A stretch of 64,000 nt of DNA. Origin: Paenibacillus albidus (lineage in GTDB: Bacteria > Bacillota > Bacilli > Paenibacillales > Paenibacillaceae). A program made the translations under genes and the position numbers. Position 1 is the first letter of the stretch; every line of letters begins with the position of its first letter. Below are positions 8,091 to 16,166 of this stretch, piece by piece. The stretch spans positions 1 through 64,000 of the forward strand of contig NZ_BMKR01000032.1 of NCBI RefSeq assembly GCF_014644435.1, in the 5' to 3' direction. The notes under the pieces are model-generated. The model ran no database searches, was not told where the DNA came from, and saw only the letters and a list, made by a program, of their open reading frames with translations.

Positions 8091-8898
8091 GGATATCACC
8101 TTTAACCCCTCTATACAGGCCATAGCCTATTTTGCCATCCAAGACGGCATTAAAGAAAATCTTCTCATTCTCCATGACCTTGGTTACACCACTGATCCCA
8201 TGCTTCTGCAAAATCCGTTTTAGGGTCACTACCCTTTCCGGAAAAGTAAGCAGCTTTGAATAATGAATGACTTCACGGTCTTTTCGTACCTTCCAGAACC
8301 TTTCGGGCTTTGACCACTCTTCATGCTCCGCTGTAATGTTAACGGCTCCTGCCTTCTGCAACATATGATTCCATTCTTCAAGCTCCAAGGGAGTCGTTCC
8401 ATACCTTTCAGACAGTTCTTCCTTTTCCATGTCCGATATCCGCTTCTTCCAGATGGACTCATGGATCACTACTGTACCTCTCGGCTTTACTACGCGCACC
8501 ATTTCATTAAGCACTTGCTGGGAGTCATCGGGAATTCCGACCGCGCACTCGTTAATTACGGCATCAAAGGAGTTATCGCTGAAAGGTAAAGCCTGGGAGT
8601 CTCCCAGTCGAAATGAAACACGATTTGTATTACCTGACCTTTGAGCTGAGTCTGTAGCTGATTGGATCATCTTTTCAGAGATATCTATACCCGTTACTTG
8701 TACTCCGTAGTTCTCCGCATAGAATATCGCTTGTGTTCCTCTTCCGCTGGAGACATCCAACACCCGCATTCCCGGCTTAAGCTCTGCAACCTCTGCTGTT
8801 CGCCTCGTTAAATCAAACCCTCCAGGATGGAGCGTTTCGATTCCACTGATTTCAATTGCATCCTCAATTGTGGGTTTATGTATCCCTTTTCTTTTCAT
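8077..8898 (-). CDS. Class I SAM-dependent methyltransferase
   Basis: A soluble Rossmann-fold methyltransferase of about 273 aa. SAM motif I is VLDVSSGRGTQAIFYA (the usual GxGxG is degenerate, SSGRG), motif II ends in GIDIS, and the LPFSDNSFDAVI block follows. The protein has a single cysteine at INECAVGIPDD, the position of the catalytic NCV cysteine of ArsM arsenite methyltransferases, but lacks the other ArsM cysteines. I therefore do not call it ArsM. The start is the third of three ATGs (8898), 7 nt after GGAGG. It is first in an operon with the cysteine-rich MarR and the flavoprotein, which suggests modification of a toxic thiol-reactive or metalloid compound. Confidence 0.8.
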   Translation of the reverse strand: MKRKGIHKPTIEDAIEISGIETLHPGGFDLTRRTAEVAELKPGMRVLDVSSGRGTQAIFYAENYGVQVTGIDISEKMIQSATDSAQRSGNTNRVSFRLGDSQALPFSDNSFDAVINECAVGIPDDSQQVLNEMVRVVKPRGTVVIHESIWKKRISDMEKEELSERYGTTPLELEEWNHMLQKAGAVNITAEHEEWSKPERFWKVRKDREVIHYSKLLTFPERVVTLKRILQKHGISGVTKVMENEKIFFNAVLDGKIGYGLYRGVKGDIHGNR

Positions 8899-8918
8899 CA
8901 TCATCCCTCCGCCATTAG

Positions 8919-8948
8919 AATGTAACACACAACTGTTGTATTTTGCAA
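8919..8948 (-). promoter_or_regulatory. Promoter with MarR-type palindromic operator
   Basis: On the minus strand, -35 TTGCAA (8948-8943), 18 nt, -10 TACATT (8924-8919). The perfect palindrome ACAACTGTTGT (8929-8939) sits in the spacer, where a bound repressor would block RNA polymerase. The MarR protein in the same operon is the obvious candidate, giving autoregulation. Confidence 0.6.
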
Positions 8949-9009
8949 CTCAATAACAAAAAAAACTACCTCCATTAGGAAATAGCCCTTTTGAATATGC
9001 GTTTTAATT

Positions 9010-9383
9010 TTATTTGGATGGATAAAAGCCCTTCAGTACATCACGCATATCCTGCTTGATGTTGATATCTGGACGTTTTTCTTTGGCCAAGGCCTCAGCC
9101 TCTTCTACAGTTGTAACATGGCCTAATTCAAGCAGTACGCCAGTGGCAACCGTTCCTGTACGATTCCGTCCGCCAGCGCAATGGAAATAGACAGTCTTCC
9201 CGCTATTCACTGCTGCTGATACCGCCTGGATCGCTGCTTGAACTGAACCTTCTTGGCCGCTCTCATCTTCCACAATGGGAAAATGATGACGGGTTACCTT
9301 GGCAGGAAAGCCTTCTGCTTGGATACCGGTATCTCTTAAATCAAACAGATCAGAAACTTCTTATAGGGGTACCGCCAACAAAT
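9010..9383 (-). pseudogene. Dual-specificity protein phosphatase, 5' decayed
   Basis: The active-site loop HCAGGRNRTGTVA (Cys-x5-Arg) and the C-terminal half (EEAEALAKEKRPDINIKQDM) are intact and read to a stop at 9010. The preceding part (LFDLRDTGIQAEGFPAKV...HFPIVEDE) is in the same frame, but only back to a stop near 9362. A further N-terminal motif (TFVGGTP) is in a different frame, and the first ~30 residues of the family are not found. An internal GTG (9273) could give an 87-aa product with the catalytic loop but no N-terminal fold. It follows the sensor kinase gene by under 60 nt. Confidence 0.65.
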
Positions 9384-9437
9384 GTCCCATGTCTGGTCTG
9401 AGCCTGAGCAGGTGTCTGTCCTTGCGACAGTTTTGCA

Positions 9438-10373
9438 TCATTCCGGATCGACTGATTCGATCTTCTTCAATGATTGTTCTCTTTCTGGTTCTCTCTGTAA
9501 TTGAACGCTTATTTCCAGGAACCCATCCTGCAGCGATGCGCTTGCGCCGCCGCCCAGCTGGTCGGCCAGCAGCTTCACGATGGCGAGTCCCAGACCTGTG
9601 CTTCGGCCCTTTGCTCTATCCGCTGTATAAAAACGTTCAAACAGCCGCTCCGGCTCAAGCTCCGCAGCGTTCTTCACACGATTCCTGAACAGGATGAACG
9701 CATGCTGCGCCGAACCTAACCGTACTTCAACATCTCCGGCAGAATGCATGGCACAATTCCGGACTAAATTCTGAATCATGCGGGTCGCCATTTCTTTATC
9801 GGCCCAGGCAAACACCGGCGCATGCTCCACCATATGTACCATCAGCTCTTTTGCTTCAAAAACTTCGATGGACGCCGCAAGACATTCCGTGACCAGATTC
9901 GTCAGATTAATCCGCTCCAGCCGGGGCTGCGGCTCTAAGTTAATATAATAGGAATACTCAAAAAAGTGTTCAATCAATGCGCCCAGTTCATTGGCATGCT
10001 TTTGGGCAATCCCCAGCTTGTGCCGCTGATCGTCTGACAATTCCTTGCCCGCGATCAGCTGCTGGTATCCTTTAATCGCCGTAAGCGGAGTCCGCAGATC
10101 ATGCGAGAGATTCGCAATCAGTTCCTTGAACCGTTGTTCCTCCCGTATACCGTCAAGCCGGAGATTCTCCTCCGCCTTCAGGCATCTGTTGATATTGGCC
10201 GTCAATCGATTCAGATCCCGGTTGATTAATTCAAGGGTAAGCGGCTGCCTTGTTTTATTCTTCAAACGTTTCTCAATCTGCCGGTTGATGCTGCGGAATT
10301 GCACCTGGAGAAAGATGATGTACCCGGCGAGCACAAGCACTATAACAGTCAAAATACTCACCGTGATTAACAA
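9438..10373 (-). CDS. Sensor histidine kinase of the ABC module
   Basis: A 311-aa membrane kinase with one N-terminal transmembrane helix (residues 3-23) and almost no extracellular part, so it probably senses in the membrane or through the ABC transporter. The H box is SHDLRTPLTAIKGY (His about 93), with an N box (NLVRNCAMHS, a somewhat degenerate Asn motif) and G box (GRSTGLGLAIVKLL). The start is a TTG preceded by GAAGGTG. It is the last gene of the regulator-ATPase-permease-kinase operon. The arrangement is typical of Firmicute cell-envelope or lantibiotic-type antibiotic response modules. Confidence 0.88.
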   Translation of the reverse strand: MLITVSILTVIVLVLAGYIIFLQVQFRSINRQIEKRLKNKTRQPLTLELINRDLNRLTANINRCLKAEENLRLDGIREEQRFKELIANLSHDLRTPLTAIKGYQQLIAGKELSDDQRHKLGIAQKHANELGALIEHFFEYSYYINLEPQPRLERINLTNLVTECLAASIEVFEAKELMVHMVEHAPVFAWADKEMATRMIQNLVRNCAMHSAGDVEVRLGSAQHAFILFRNRVKNAAELEPERLFERFYTADRAKGRSTGLGLAIVKLLADQLGGGASASLQDGFLEISVQLQREPEREQSLKKIESVDPE

Positions 10374-10395
10374 AGCACCTTCACCAGCCTTTCAC

Positions 10396-11193
10396 CTATT
10401 TGATTTCCGCTCTTCTAAAAGCACTGTACGCGAGAGCCAGCATGACAACGATAAATATCAGACTAACCGAAAGGGCCTGAAAAAGCTCACCCATTCCCGT
10501 ATCCAAGGTTAGCAGCGTGTAGTTGGCACCGAATGGAGTGCCGGCCATGATATTTTCCAACACATGTGAGCGCTCCCCCAGAGCCGCTAGCTGCCCGCAA
10601 ACAATGCTGAATCCATAATAAAAAGCAACCACAAGAACCGGTTTCTTCAGCACAAGGGCAAGAGGAACCGTAATGCTGAGTTGTGCTGCGTATACGACCA
10701 TCAAGGTCAGCATTACAGCTAGCAGTCTGGCTGTCTCCGGTATAGACAAACCTGTTCCTGCTTCTGCAGTCAGCACATGCAGAAACCCTAAGGAGACGGA
10801 GCCCATTCCGAACTTGGAATCTGTGCTTAACGCAATCCCGGTAATGACGGCATAGGGAAGCAATAGCACAACCAGGGCAATGCAAGTTACGGCTGCTTTG
10901 CTGAGAATGACTGCCCCCCTGCTGCGTCCGGTGGCAATAGCATCGTGAATGGTTTTATTCTCGAAATCCCCGCATATCAAAAGTCCTGCGACCACAGCGC
11001 CAAGAATGCTGATTACGTTCATATCAGAGAAGAGGAACCCGATTCCGCTCATGCTGCCGTCCATCTCACCCTGGGCGATCAGATAGGCTATCCACGCCAT
11101 CAAGGACGCGCTTGCGACAGTGATCCCGACCAGTACTTTAATGGCTGTCGATTTACGCAATTTGAACAGGTCGGCCCGTAGCAGATTATACAT
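10396..11193 (-). CDS. ABC-2 type permease (BcrB/lantibiotic-immunity-like)
   Basis: An integral membrane protein of about 265 aa with six predicted hydrophobic helices (e.g. AIKVLVGITVASASLMAWIA, ILGAVVAGLLICGDFENKTI) and the ABC-2 signature DFENKTIHDAIATGRSR after the second helix. The ATG at 11193 overlaps the ATPase stop by 8 nt and has GGAGG upstream; an upstream in-frame start at 11211 is less likely. It pairs with the ATPase at 11186-12112 to form an exporter or remover of membrane-acting peptides; the substrate is inferred only from the module type. Confidence 0.85.
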   Translation of the reverse strand: MYNLLRADLFKLRKSTAIKVLVGITVASASLMAWIAYLIAQGEMDGSMSGIGFLFSDMNVISILGAVVAGLLICGDFENKTIHDAIATGRSRGAVILSKAAVTCIALVVLLLPYAVITGIALSTDSKFGMGSVSLGFLHVLTAEAGTGLSIPETARLLAVMLTLMVVYAAQLSITVPLALVLKKPVLVVAFYYGFSIVCGQLAALGERSHVLENIMAGTPFGANYTLLTLDTGMGELFQALSVSLIFIVVMLALAYSAFRRAEIK

Positions 11194-12112
11194 GGCTCTT
11201 TGCACCTCCAACCACAGTCATGAAGTAGTCTTCCAGCGTATCCCCGGCAACGGAAAGGTTGGTAACCCTAATCCCATTATCATACAGAACCCGGGAGACC
11301 TTCTCATTGTCGTCCAGATAATCATAGAGCTTGACAGTATGATCAGGCAGCACCTTGTAATGGGTTGTATTCAGCTTCATCTCCAGTACACTTGCCAATT
11401 GTTCAGGCTGCCCGCTACTGATGAGGATATGCCGTTTACAGCGTTCTTCCAGCTGCGCCAGCGTAAGCGTCTCTTTCACCTTGCCTTGATGGATGATGAT
11501 ATAATCCGACGCGGTCTGATACAGCTCCGGCAGATTATGGCTGGAGAGCAGAATGGTCATCTGGCGTTCATCGCACAATTTCTTGAGCAGTTTCCGAATT
11601 TCTACTACGCCAACCGGATCAAGGCCATTGACTGGCTCGTCCAGGATAAGCATTTCAGGATTCCCGAGCAGTGCAACCGCAATCCCCAAACGCTGCTTCA
11701 TGCCCAGGGAGAAGTTTTTGGCTTTCTTGCTTCCGGTATCCGAAAGTCCGACAAAAGCCAGCAGTTCCTCTTCCACTTCCTCATTCGGGATGCCCCGCAG
11801 AATCCGGTGGAGTCTGAGATTATCCCTTGCGCTCATGCCGGGAGTCAGGCTCGGATGCTCAATCATACAACCCAATCTTTTCCGTTCCACCTGCAAAGCC
11901 TTCTCGCCCCTGGCTCCAAAAAGCTCGATACTGCCGCTTGTGGGAAAACCAAGACCCGCCACCAGCCGCATAAATGTCGTTTTCCCCGCCCCGTTTTGTC
12001 CAATCAAACCATAGATTTTACCGGCTTCGAGTGTCAGGGACACTTCGTGCAGCGCATGGCTGCTCCGGTAGCTTTTTGTCAGGCTGTCTGTTCTGAGTAC
12101 ATAACGTGTCAT
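11186..12112 (-). CDS. ABC transporter ATPase, BcrA family
   Basis: An ATP-binding subunit of about 308 aa. Walker A is GQNGAGKTT, the signature FSLGMKQRL (variant LSGGQ typical of BcrA/LanF proteins), Walker B MLILDEPVNGLDP, and the H-loop LLSSHNLPEL. The C-terminal ~90-residue extension is as in bacitracin and lantibiotic immunity ATPases. ATG 12112 is chosen over GTG 12121 because AGGTG lies just before it. It sits directly downstream of the response regulator and upstream of its permease. Confidence 0.9.
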   Translation of the reverse strand: MTRYVLRTDSLTKSYRSSHALHEVSLTLEAGKIYGLIGQNGAGKTTFMRLVAGLGFPTSGSIELFGARGEKALQVERKRLGCMIEHPSLTPGMSARDNLRLHRILRGIPNEEVEEELLAFVGLSDTGSKKAKNFSLGMKQRLGIAVALLGNPEMLILDEPVNGLDPVGVVEIRKLLKKLCDERQMTILLSSHNLPELYQTASDYIIIHQGKVKETLTLAQLEERCKRHILISSGQPEQLASVLEMKLNTTHYKVLPDHTVKLYDYLDDNEKVSRVLYDNGIRVTNLSVAGDTLEDYFMTVVGGAKSHV

Positions 12113-12193
12113 TTTGCTCACCTGTCCTTTCTAATTGAAGTCTAAGTGCCAAAGGTTTAGAAAAGGTTAAGGCAGCAAAAAAAAGCCAAACTT

Positions 12194-12874
12194 TTATCGT
12201 TTGAATAAACGGTAGCCGAGTCCCCATACTGTTTCGATATATTCCTTATGGGGACTGGCTTTTTTCAGCTTGTTGCGCAGATTGCTGATATGCGTCTTGA
12301 CCGCATTGTCGTCTCCAAGATATTCATCCTGCCAGACCGATTCATACAGATTCGCTTTGGTAAAGACCTTGCCGCTGTGTTTCAGCAGCAGCTCCAAGAT
12401 CATATATTCCTTGGCGGTCAACTCTATTTCATGGTTGTCTATACTCACCCGTTTGGAGCTGACATCCAGCAGCAAATCGTGATACCGCATCAGTGTGCTT
12501 GCCTGCTTCTGTATATGGGTACGCCGCAAATTGGATTCAACCCGGGCCACCACTTCCCCCAGATCAAAGGGTTTGGTGATATAGTCATCCGCCCCCAGCT
12601 TAAGCAGATCAATCTTTGTGCCGACTTTCTCCTTGGCCGAAATGACAATGACCGGAATGTCGGAGAATTCCCGCAGCTCCTGAAGAAGTTCATCCCCGTT
12701 CTTGAAGGGGAGCATGATGTCAAGCAAGACCAGATCAACGCTGTGATCCCTGATGACCTGAAGTTCCTCTACACCACCAAACGATGATTTCACTGCATAC
12801 CCGGCGTCAGACAAAGCTTCTGCCAGCAGGAGATTCACATCTTCATCATCTTCAATGATCAGAATCGAATGCAC
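12194..12874 (-). CDS. OmpR-family response regulator
   Basis: A 226-aa regulator. The receiver domain has acidic pocket Asp9/Asp10, phospho-acceptor Asp52 (LVLLDIMLP) and the conserved KP near residue 104. The C-terminal winged helix (TAKEYMILELLLKHSGKVFTK, AVKTHISNLRNKL, VWGLGYRLF) binds DNA. It is the first gene of the operon with the ABC pair and kinase and presumably autoregulates it. A 24-nt piece of its winged-helix coding region (12354-12377) recurs at 6366-6389. Confidence 0.93.
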   Translation of the reverse strand: MHSILIIEDDEDVNLLLAEALSDAGYAVKSSFGGVEELQVIRDHSVDLVLLDIMLPFKNGDELLQELREFSDIPVIVISAKEKVGTKIDLLKLGADDYITKPFDLGEVVARVESNLRRTHIQKQASTLMRYHDLLLDVSSKRVSIDNHEIELTAKEYMILELLLKHSGKVFTKANLYESVWQDEYLGDDNAVKTHISNLRNKLKKASPHKEYIETVWGLGYRLFKR

Positions 12875-12994
12875 GATACTCTCTCCCCCTTTCGTATGGA
12901 ACCTTTGCCCGGAAAAGTCCAGATTATTTTAACATAGAACGAGGGAGTTGAATATTCCGAGGATAGGATGGACCCCTGCACCTGAGCGATGCTC

Positions 12995-13034
12995 AGCGCT
13001 TAAGGGGATCATGAAACGGCCACTCATAAGCGCT
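12995..13034. repeat. Inverted repeat near the 3' end of the 645-aa gene
   Basis: AGCGCTTA (12995-13002) and TAAGCGCT (13027-13034) form an 8-bp stem just after the stop of the minus-strand gene at 13048. No T run follows, so it is a weak terminator candidate at best. Confidence 0.3.
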
Positions 13035-13047
13035 ACAGTCATCGCCT

Positions 13048-14985
13048 TTATACCTGATACGCCTTCCGCAATAACTTGGCATATTGCTCTGGTGGGCTTT
13101 TCTCCAGGTGCTGTATCAAATCCAGCGACTGATTCACCCATAACTCCATGCGGTCCACTTCCTGCAGCAATTTAAGGAACGGTTCGTACAAGCAGGGATT
13201 CTCAAGCACAAGCGGATGCTTCCGGTCCAGCAAAGTTGCCCACCGTAGATAGTTCCCGCAGATCAGGGGTGCGGCAGATCCTATCACAAGTTGCAGCTTG
13301 GGACAGGACTTGAGAAGCGCCGCTTCAGTTGGCCGATCTTCCTCCTCGTAGAGAGCATCCTCGTCAAGCTTTAGGCCCAGATTGCGTTCCATCCGCTTGA
13401 ATGCTGCTCCGAGCTTGTCAAGATCTGCTTGTACAGCATCAGCATAACCTCCCGTGAACTCCTTCTTATTCCACGAGATTCGATTTATCTGCTGGATCGC
13501 ATACTCCCGGAAGCGGTGATTCCAAACTTCCGCAGTTTTGCTGTAGACGTCGATCGGCTCTTGGCCGATTAATTTCTGCCAGCTGCCTTGATGAAAGGCT
13601 CCCCCGCCCACCTCAATAAAACCATGTTCCTTGAGGATGAATCCGCCCACACTATACAGCATAAGCAGCGGCTCATAAATGCGATATACCTCAGCCGCGA
13701 TTCTATTCCCTTGCTGCGCATACTTCATATAGAACAACGTCAGCATGCAAATCGTAGGGGCAGAGGATTCTCTTAATCTTGTGATGACAGTGTAATCAGG
13801 TTCGATTTCATACTCCGCAGACAACCCCGCTGCCATAAAGGGATGAAAATACAGTGGGTGCACGTTCGCCTGATGTCCTTCTGCGAAATTGGACATCCGG
13901 CGCAAAAACTCCTGATATAACCACCGGTCCACCAGATGTTCCGCCGCTGTTCTTCTGGAGGTTAAACGGGGGGCCAGATCGGCTAAATAGGAAATCAGCT
14001 TCAGGATCTTCATATCTCCGTTCGCTGCGGTATACTGAATGAGAGCCTCATCGTAATCGGCTTCATGGATCTCAAGCTCCGGGGCTTGTGCCAAGAAGTC
14101 TCCAACCGGATGCGTGGCGGATACATCCCGTTGACCGGTTACAACCAACACCAGCTCCGTCATATTTCTCACCTTCCCCACAGTAATCCTTGAGTAATCG
14201 GCCGTCAGATATTTCCGGTGATTAAACACATAACACTCTTTGTGATTCTCTAATTCCACCGTTTCTCTATCTGGATTATAGTAGCAGGGGAAAGGAAACC
14301 CTTGAAGTGAAGCCACACCACCGTAGCCCGCCTGTGCCAAATCATCCAGATCAGCGGCATAGGCAGTCGCGGTGATCTCTCCCGCTCTATTAAGCTGAGT
14401 CCGTACATATAATCTCCCATCGTGATTCTTCCACCATTTAACGAGTCCACGGCTGGCCTCCGCCAGCAATAGCGGTGCCTTCTCTGCCGCAGCCAGCCAG
14501 GCCTTAACCTCGGACTCATAGATGGTTTTGACCACCCATTGTCTCTGCCGGCACACCATACTGTATTTAACAGCTTCATCCTCCAGAAAATGCTCGATGC
14601 TCTCCGCGAGCGGATTCAGCGTTGTTGAAATGAGTGTATATAGCCTGCCTTGGCCATCCATATAACCACTTAACTTCCAGCTGTCTCTAATCATATGGAT
14701 ACATTCCACCAGTTGTGTCCCTTCATGGTTCAGAACCTTGGGGACTTTTCCGCCAGCCTCACCGTTGCCCATAACATCCAGGATACAGTAGTGCTGATCC
14801 CTCATGCCAAACGAATAACATACCCCGCCATACTGCGCCTGAAAATCCAGCAAACCCGGGAAAAGGGGGACAGCATGCTGTCTGAACTCTTTTTGCAAAA
14901 GCTCTCTGTCAGTAAGCGCGGGTCTTCTGCTGCTATTTAAAACAAACTCCCTGGCCAATGCCGATAAGGGGGATGGATGATTCAT
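13048..14985 (-). CDS. Large protein of unknown function (645 aa)
   Basis: The frame is intact and the codon use is normal. No signal peptide or transmembrane helix is seen, so it is probably cytoplasmic. The N-terminal ~60 residues (ELLQKEFRQHAVPLFPGLLDF, then QYGGVCYSFG) faintly recall SMI1/KNR4 (SUKH) proteins, where a Pro-x-x-Tyr-x-x-GG region precedes beta strands, but this is only a resemblance. The middle and C-terminus are helical with many Trp, Tyr and charged residues. It is divergent from another unknown gene (15144-16013) with a 158-bp shared upstream region. An immunity-type role for secreted toxins is possible but unproven. Confidence 0.75.
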   Translation of the reverse strand: MNHPSPLSALAREFVLNSSRRPALTDRELLQKEFRQHAVPLFPGLLDFQAQYGGVCYSFGMRDQHYCILDVMGNGEAGGKVPKVLNHEGTQLVECIHMIRDSWKLSGYMDGQGRLYTLISTTLNPLAESIEHFLEDEAVKYSMVCRQRQWVVKTIYESEVKAWLAAAEKAPLLLAEASRGLVKWWKNHDGRLYVRTQLNRAGEITATAYAADLDDLAQAGYGGVASLQGFPFPCYYNPDRETVELENHKECYVFNHRKYLTADYSRITVGKVRNMTELVLVVTGQRDVSATHPVGDFLAQAPELEIHEADYDEALIQYTAANGDMKILKLISYLADLAPRLTSRRTAAEHLVDRWLYQEFLRRMSNFAEGHQANVHPLYFHPFMAAGLSAEYEIEPDYTVITRLRESSAPTICMLTLFYMKYAQQGNRIAAEVYRIYEPLLMLYSVGGFILKEHGFIEVGGGAFHQGSWQKLIGQEPIDVYSKTAEVWNHRFREYAIQQINRISWNKKEFTGGYADAVQADLDKLGAAFKRMERNLGLKLDEDALYEEEDRPTEAALLKSCPKLQLVIGSAAPLICGNYLRWATLLDRKHPLVLENPCLYEPFLKLLQEVDRMELWVNQSLDLIQHLEKSPPEQYAKLLRKAYQV

Positions 14986-15143
14986 ATTATTCCTGCTCCT
15001 CTATCCAAAAGTTGATACCTGTGCCTAATTCTAGCATGTCCTTCCCAAAAGATGTACAAGAATGCCGCTTTGCATTAAGCGCCTGTTCCCCTTTATACTT
15101 AAATTTACCATCCTATTTTGTGTGTGAATGAAAGGGGCCTACT

Positions 15144-16013
15144 ATGGACAAAAGTTTGCTGAAGGTACTAAAGAAACTCTATTTGCATTCCAACTACGAC
15201 TACGACAGTGAGCGTGGAGTTAGCCGGTACCGGGTAGACACCCTGACTCCTCCCGAGCAAGGCTTGCTGAAGAGCAGCGGCTGGGAGCCGAATGAGCTGG
15301 AGCATATCACCCACGATGGCGTGAACCGTGAACTGCTCGCTTTGCAAAAAAATGAGCATTTGTCGTGGTCCTCGATCACGGACGCCTTTGTTGCAGGGGT
15401 CGGTGGCAGCCAGCCCCGCGGGATATCCCCGCTCATGAGTTATCACTTGATGATCCATACGAAGGAACATGCCTATGAGCAGGCCGAACGGTTCATCTGC
15501 TGCAAAGATTGCGGACTGCATAAGGATCAATGGGATAATTTGTCCTATATACGTTATGCCGTGCATCTGGGGAATTACTATGGAACGACAAGTGAGGGAG
15601 CCTATGTAGATCTCAAAGAGTTTGCTGACATTCTGAAGCAGCAACCCCTTACACCTACTGCCGAGGATATCACTATTTTCAAGCAACTGCTGCACAGCCT
15701 GGATCAGGCAGCGGATGTTGAGACCCCGGGACAATACGAGAAGCGGCTCACATCGGAAAAGCTGGTTAAAGGTACGGCAGGCATCCGCAGAGGGATTCTT
15801 CAATCGCTTGGTAGGGTCGGTGTTCTGCCGAACCGGGTTCTGCCGCTAAGTTTTGATACTTGGACGAACATCGAAGATCTCCTCAACGGGGAGCTCGAAC
15901 TGAACAACACCAAAGGCCGGTCCGATATGTCTATGCCTTGGGCAGGCTGGCAGGGAAATCTCGGCGTCGATTGGGACAAAGCCCGCCAGCTGTTCGGGGC
16001 TTATCTTGAGTAG
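15144..16013 (+). CDS. Protein of unknown function (289 aa) with CCxxC motif
   Basis: ATG 15144 is preceded by GAAAGGGGCC. I do not recognise the family. It is a soluble protein with a basic N-terminus (LLKVLKKLYLHSNYDYDSERG), conserved-looking stretches GVGGSQPRGISPLMSYHLM and WAGWQGNLGVDWDKARQLF, and a cysteine cluster FICCKDCGL that could bind metal. There is no secretion signal. It is transcribed away from the 645-aa unknown gene; the two may be functionally linked through the shared intergenic region. Confidence 0.75.
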   Translation: MDKSLLKVLKKLYLHSNYDYDSERGVSRYRVDTLTPPEQGLLKSSGWEPNELEHITHDGVNRELLALQKNEHLSWSSITDAFVAGVGGSQPRGISPLMSYHLMIHTKEHAYEQAERFICCKDCGLHKDQWDNLSYIRYAVHLGNYYGTTSEGAYVDLKEFADILKQQPLTPTAEDITIFKQLLHSLDQAADVETPGQYEKRLTSEKLVKGTAGIRRGILQSLGRVGVLPNRVLPLSFDTWTNIEDLLNGELELNNTKGRSDMSMPWAGWQGNLGVDWDKARQLFGAYLE

Positions 16014-16105
16014 TAGTCCTTCCTAAGAAGACCATAGTGGCTTATCGCTCCCTGGTTGTCATCAGCCTAAACTATTGCAAGACTTCATCTTAAGAGGTTT
16101 ATGGG

Positions 16106-16144
16106 GTACAATTATATTGAGAATAATTCTCAATATAATTGTAC
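16106..16144. promoter_or_regulatory. 39-bp perfect palindrome containing a Fur-type box
   Basis: Positions 16106-16144 form a perfect inverted repeat of two 19-nt arms around the central A at 16125. The middle 15 bp, TGAGAATAATTCTCA (16118-16132), fits the 7-1-7 Fur pattern. It ends 22 nt before the AraC start codon, so it would control that gene. Confidence 0.72.
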
Positions 16145-16166
16145 AGAGAGGAACTGATCCGCAACT

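Noticed and set aside
8077..8898. Methyltransferase as ArsM
   Set aside because: Only one of the cysteines needed for arsenite binding is present and the GxGxG SAM motif differs, so the arsenic assignment was not made.
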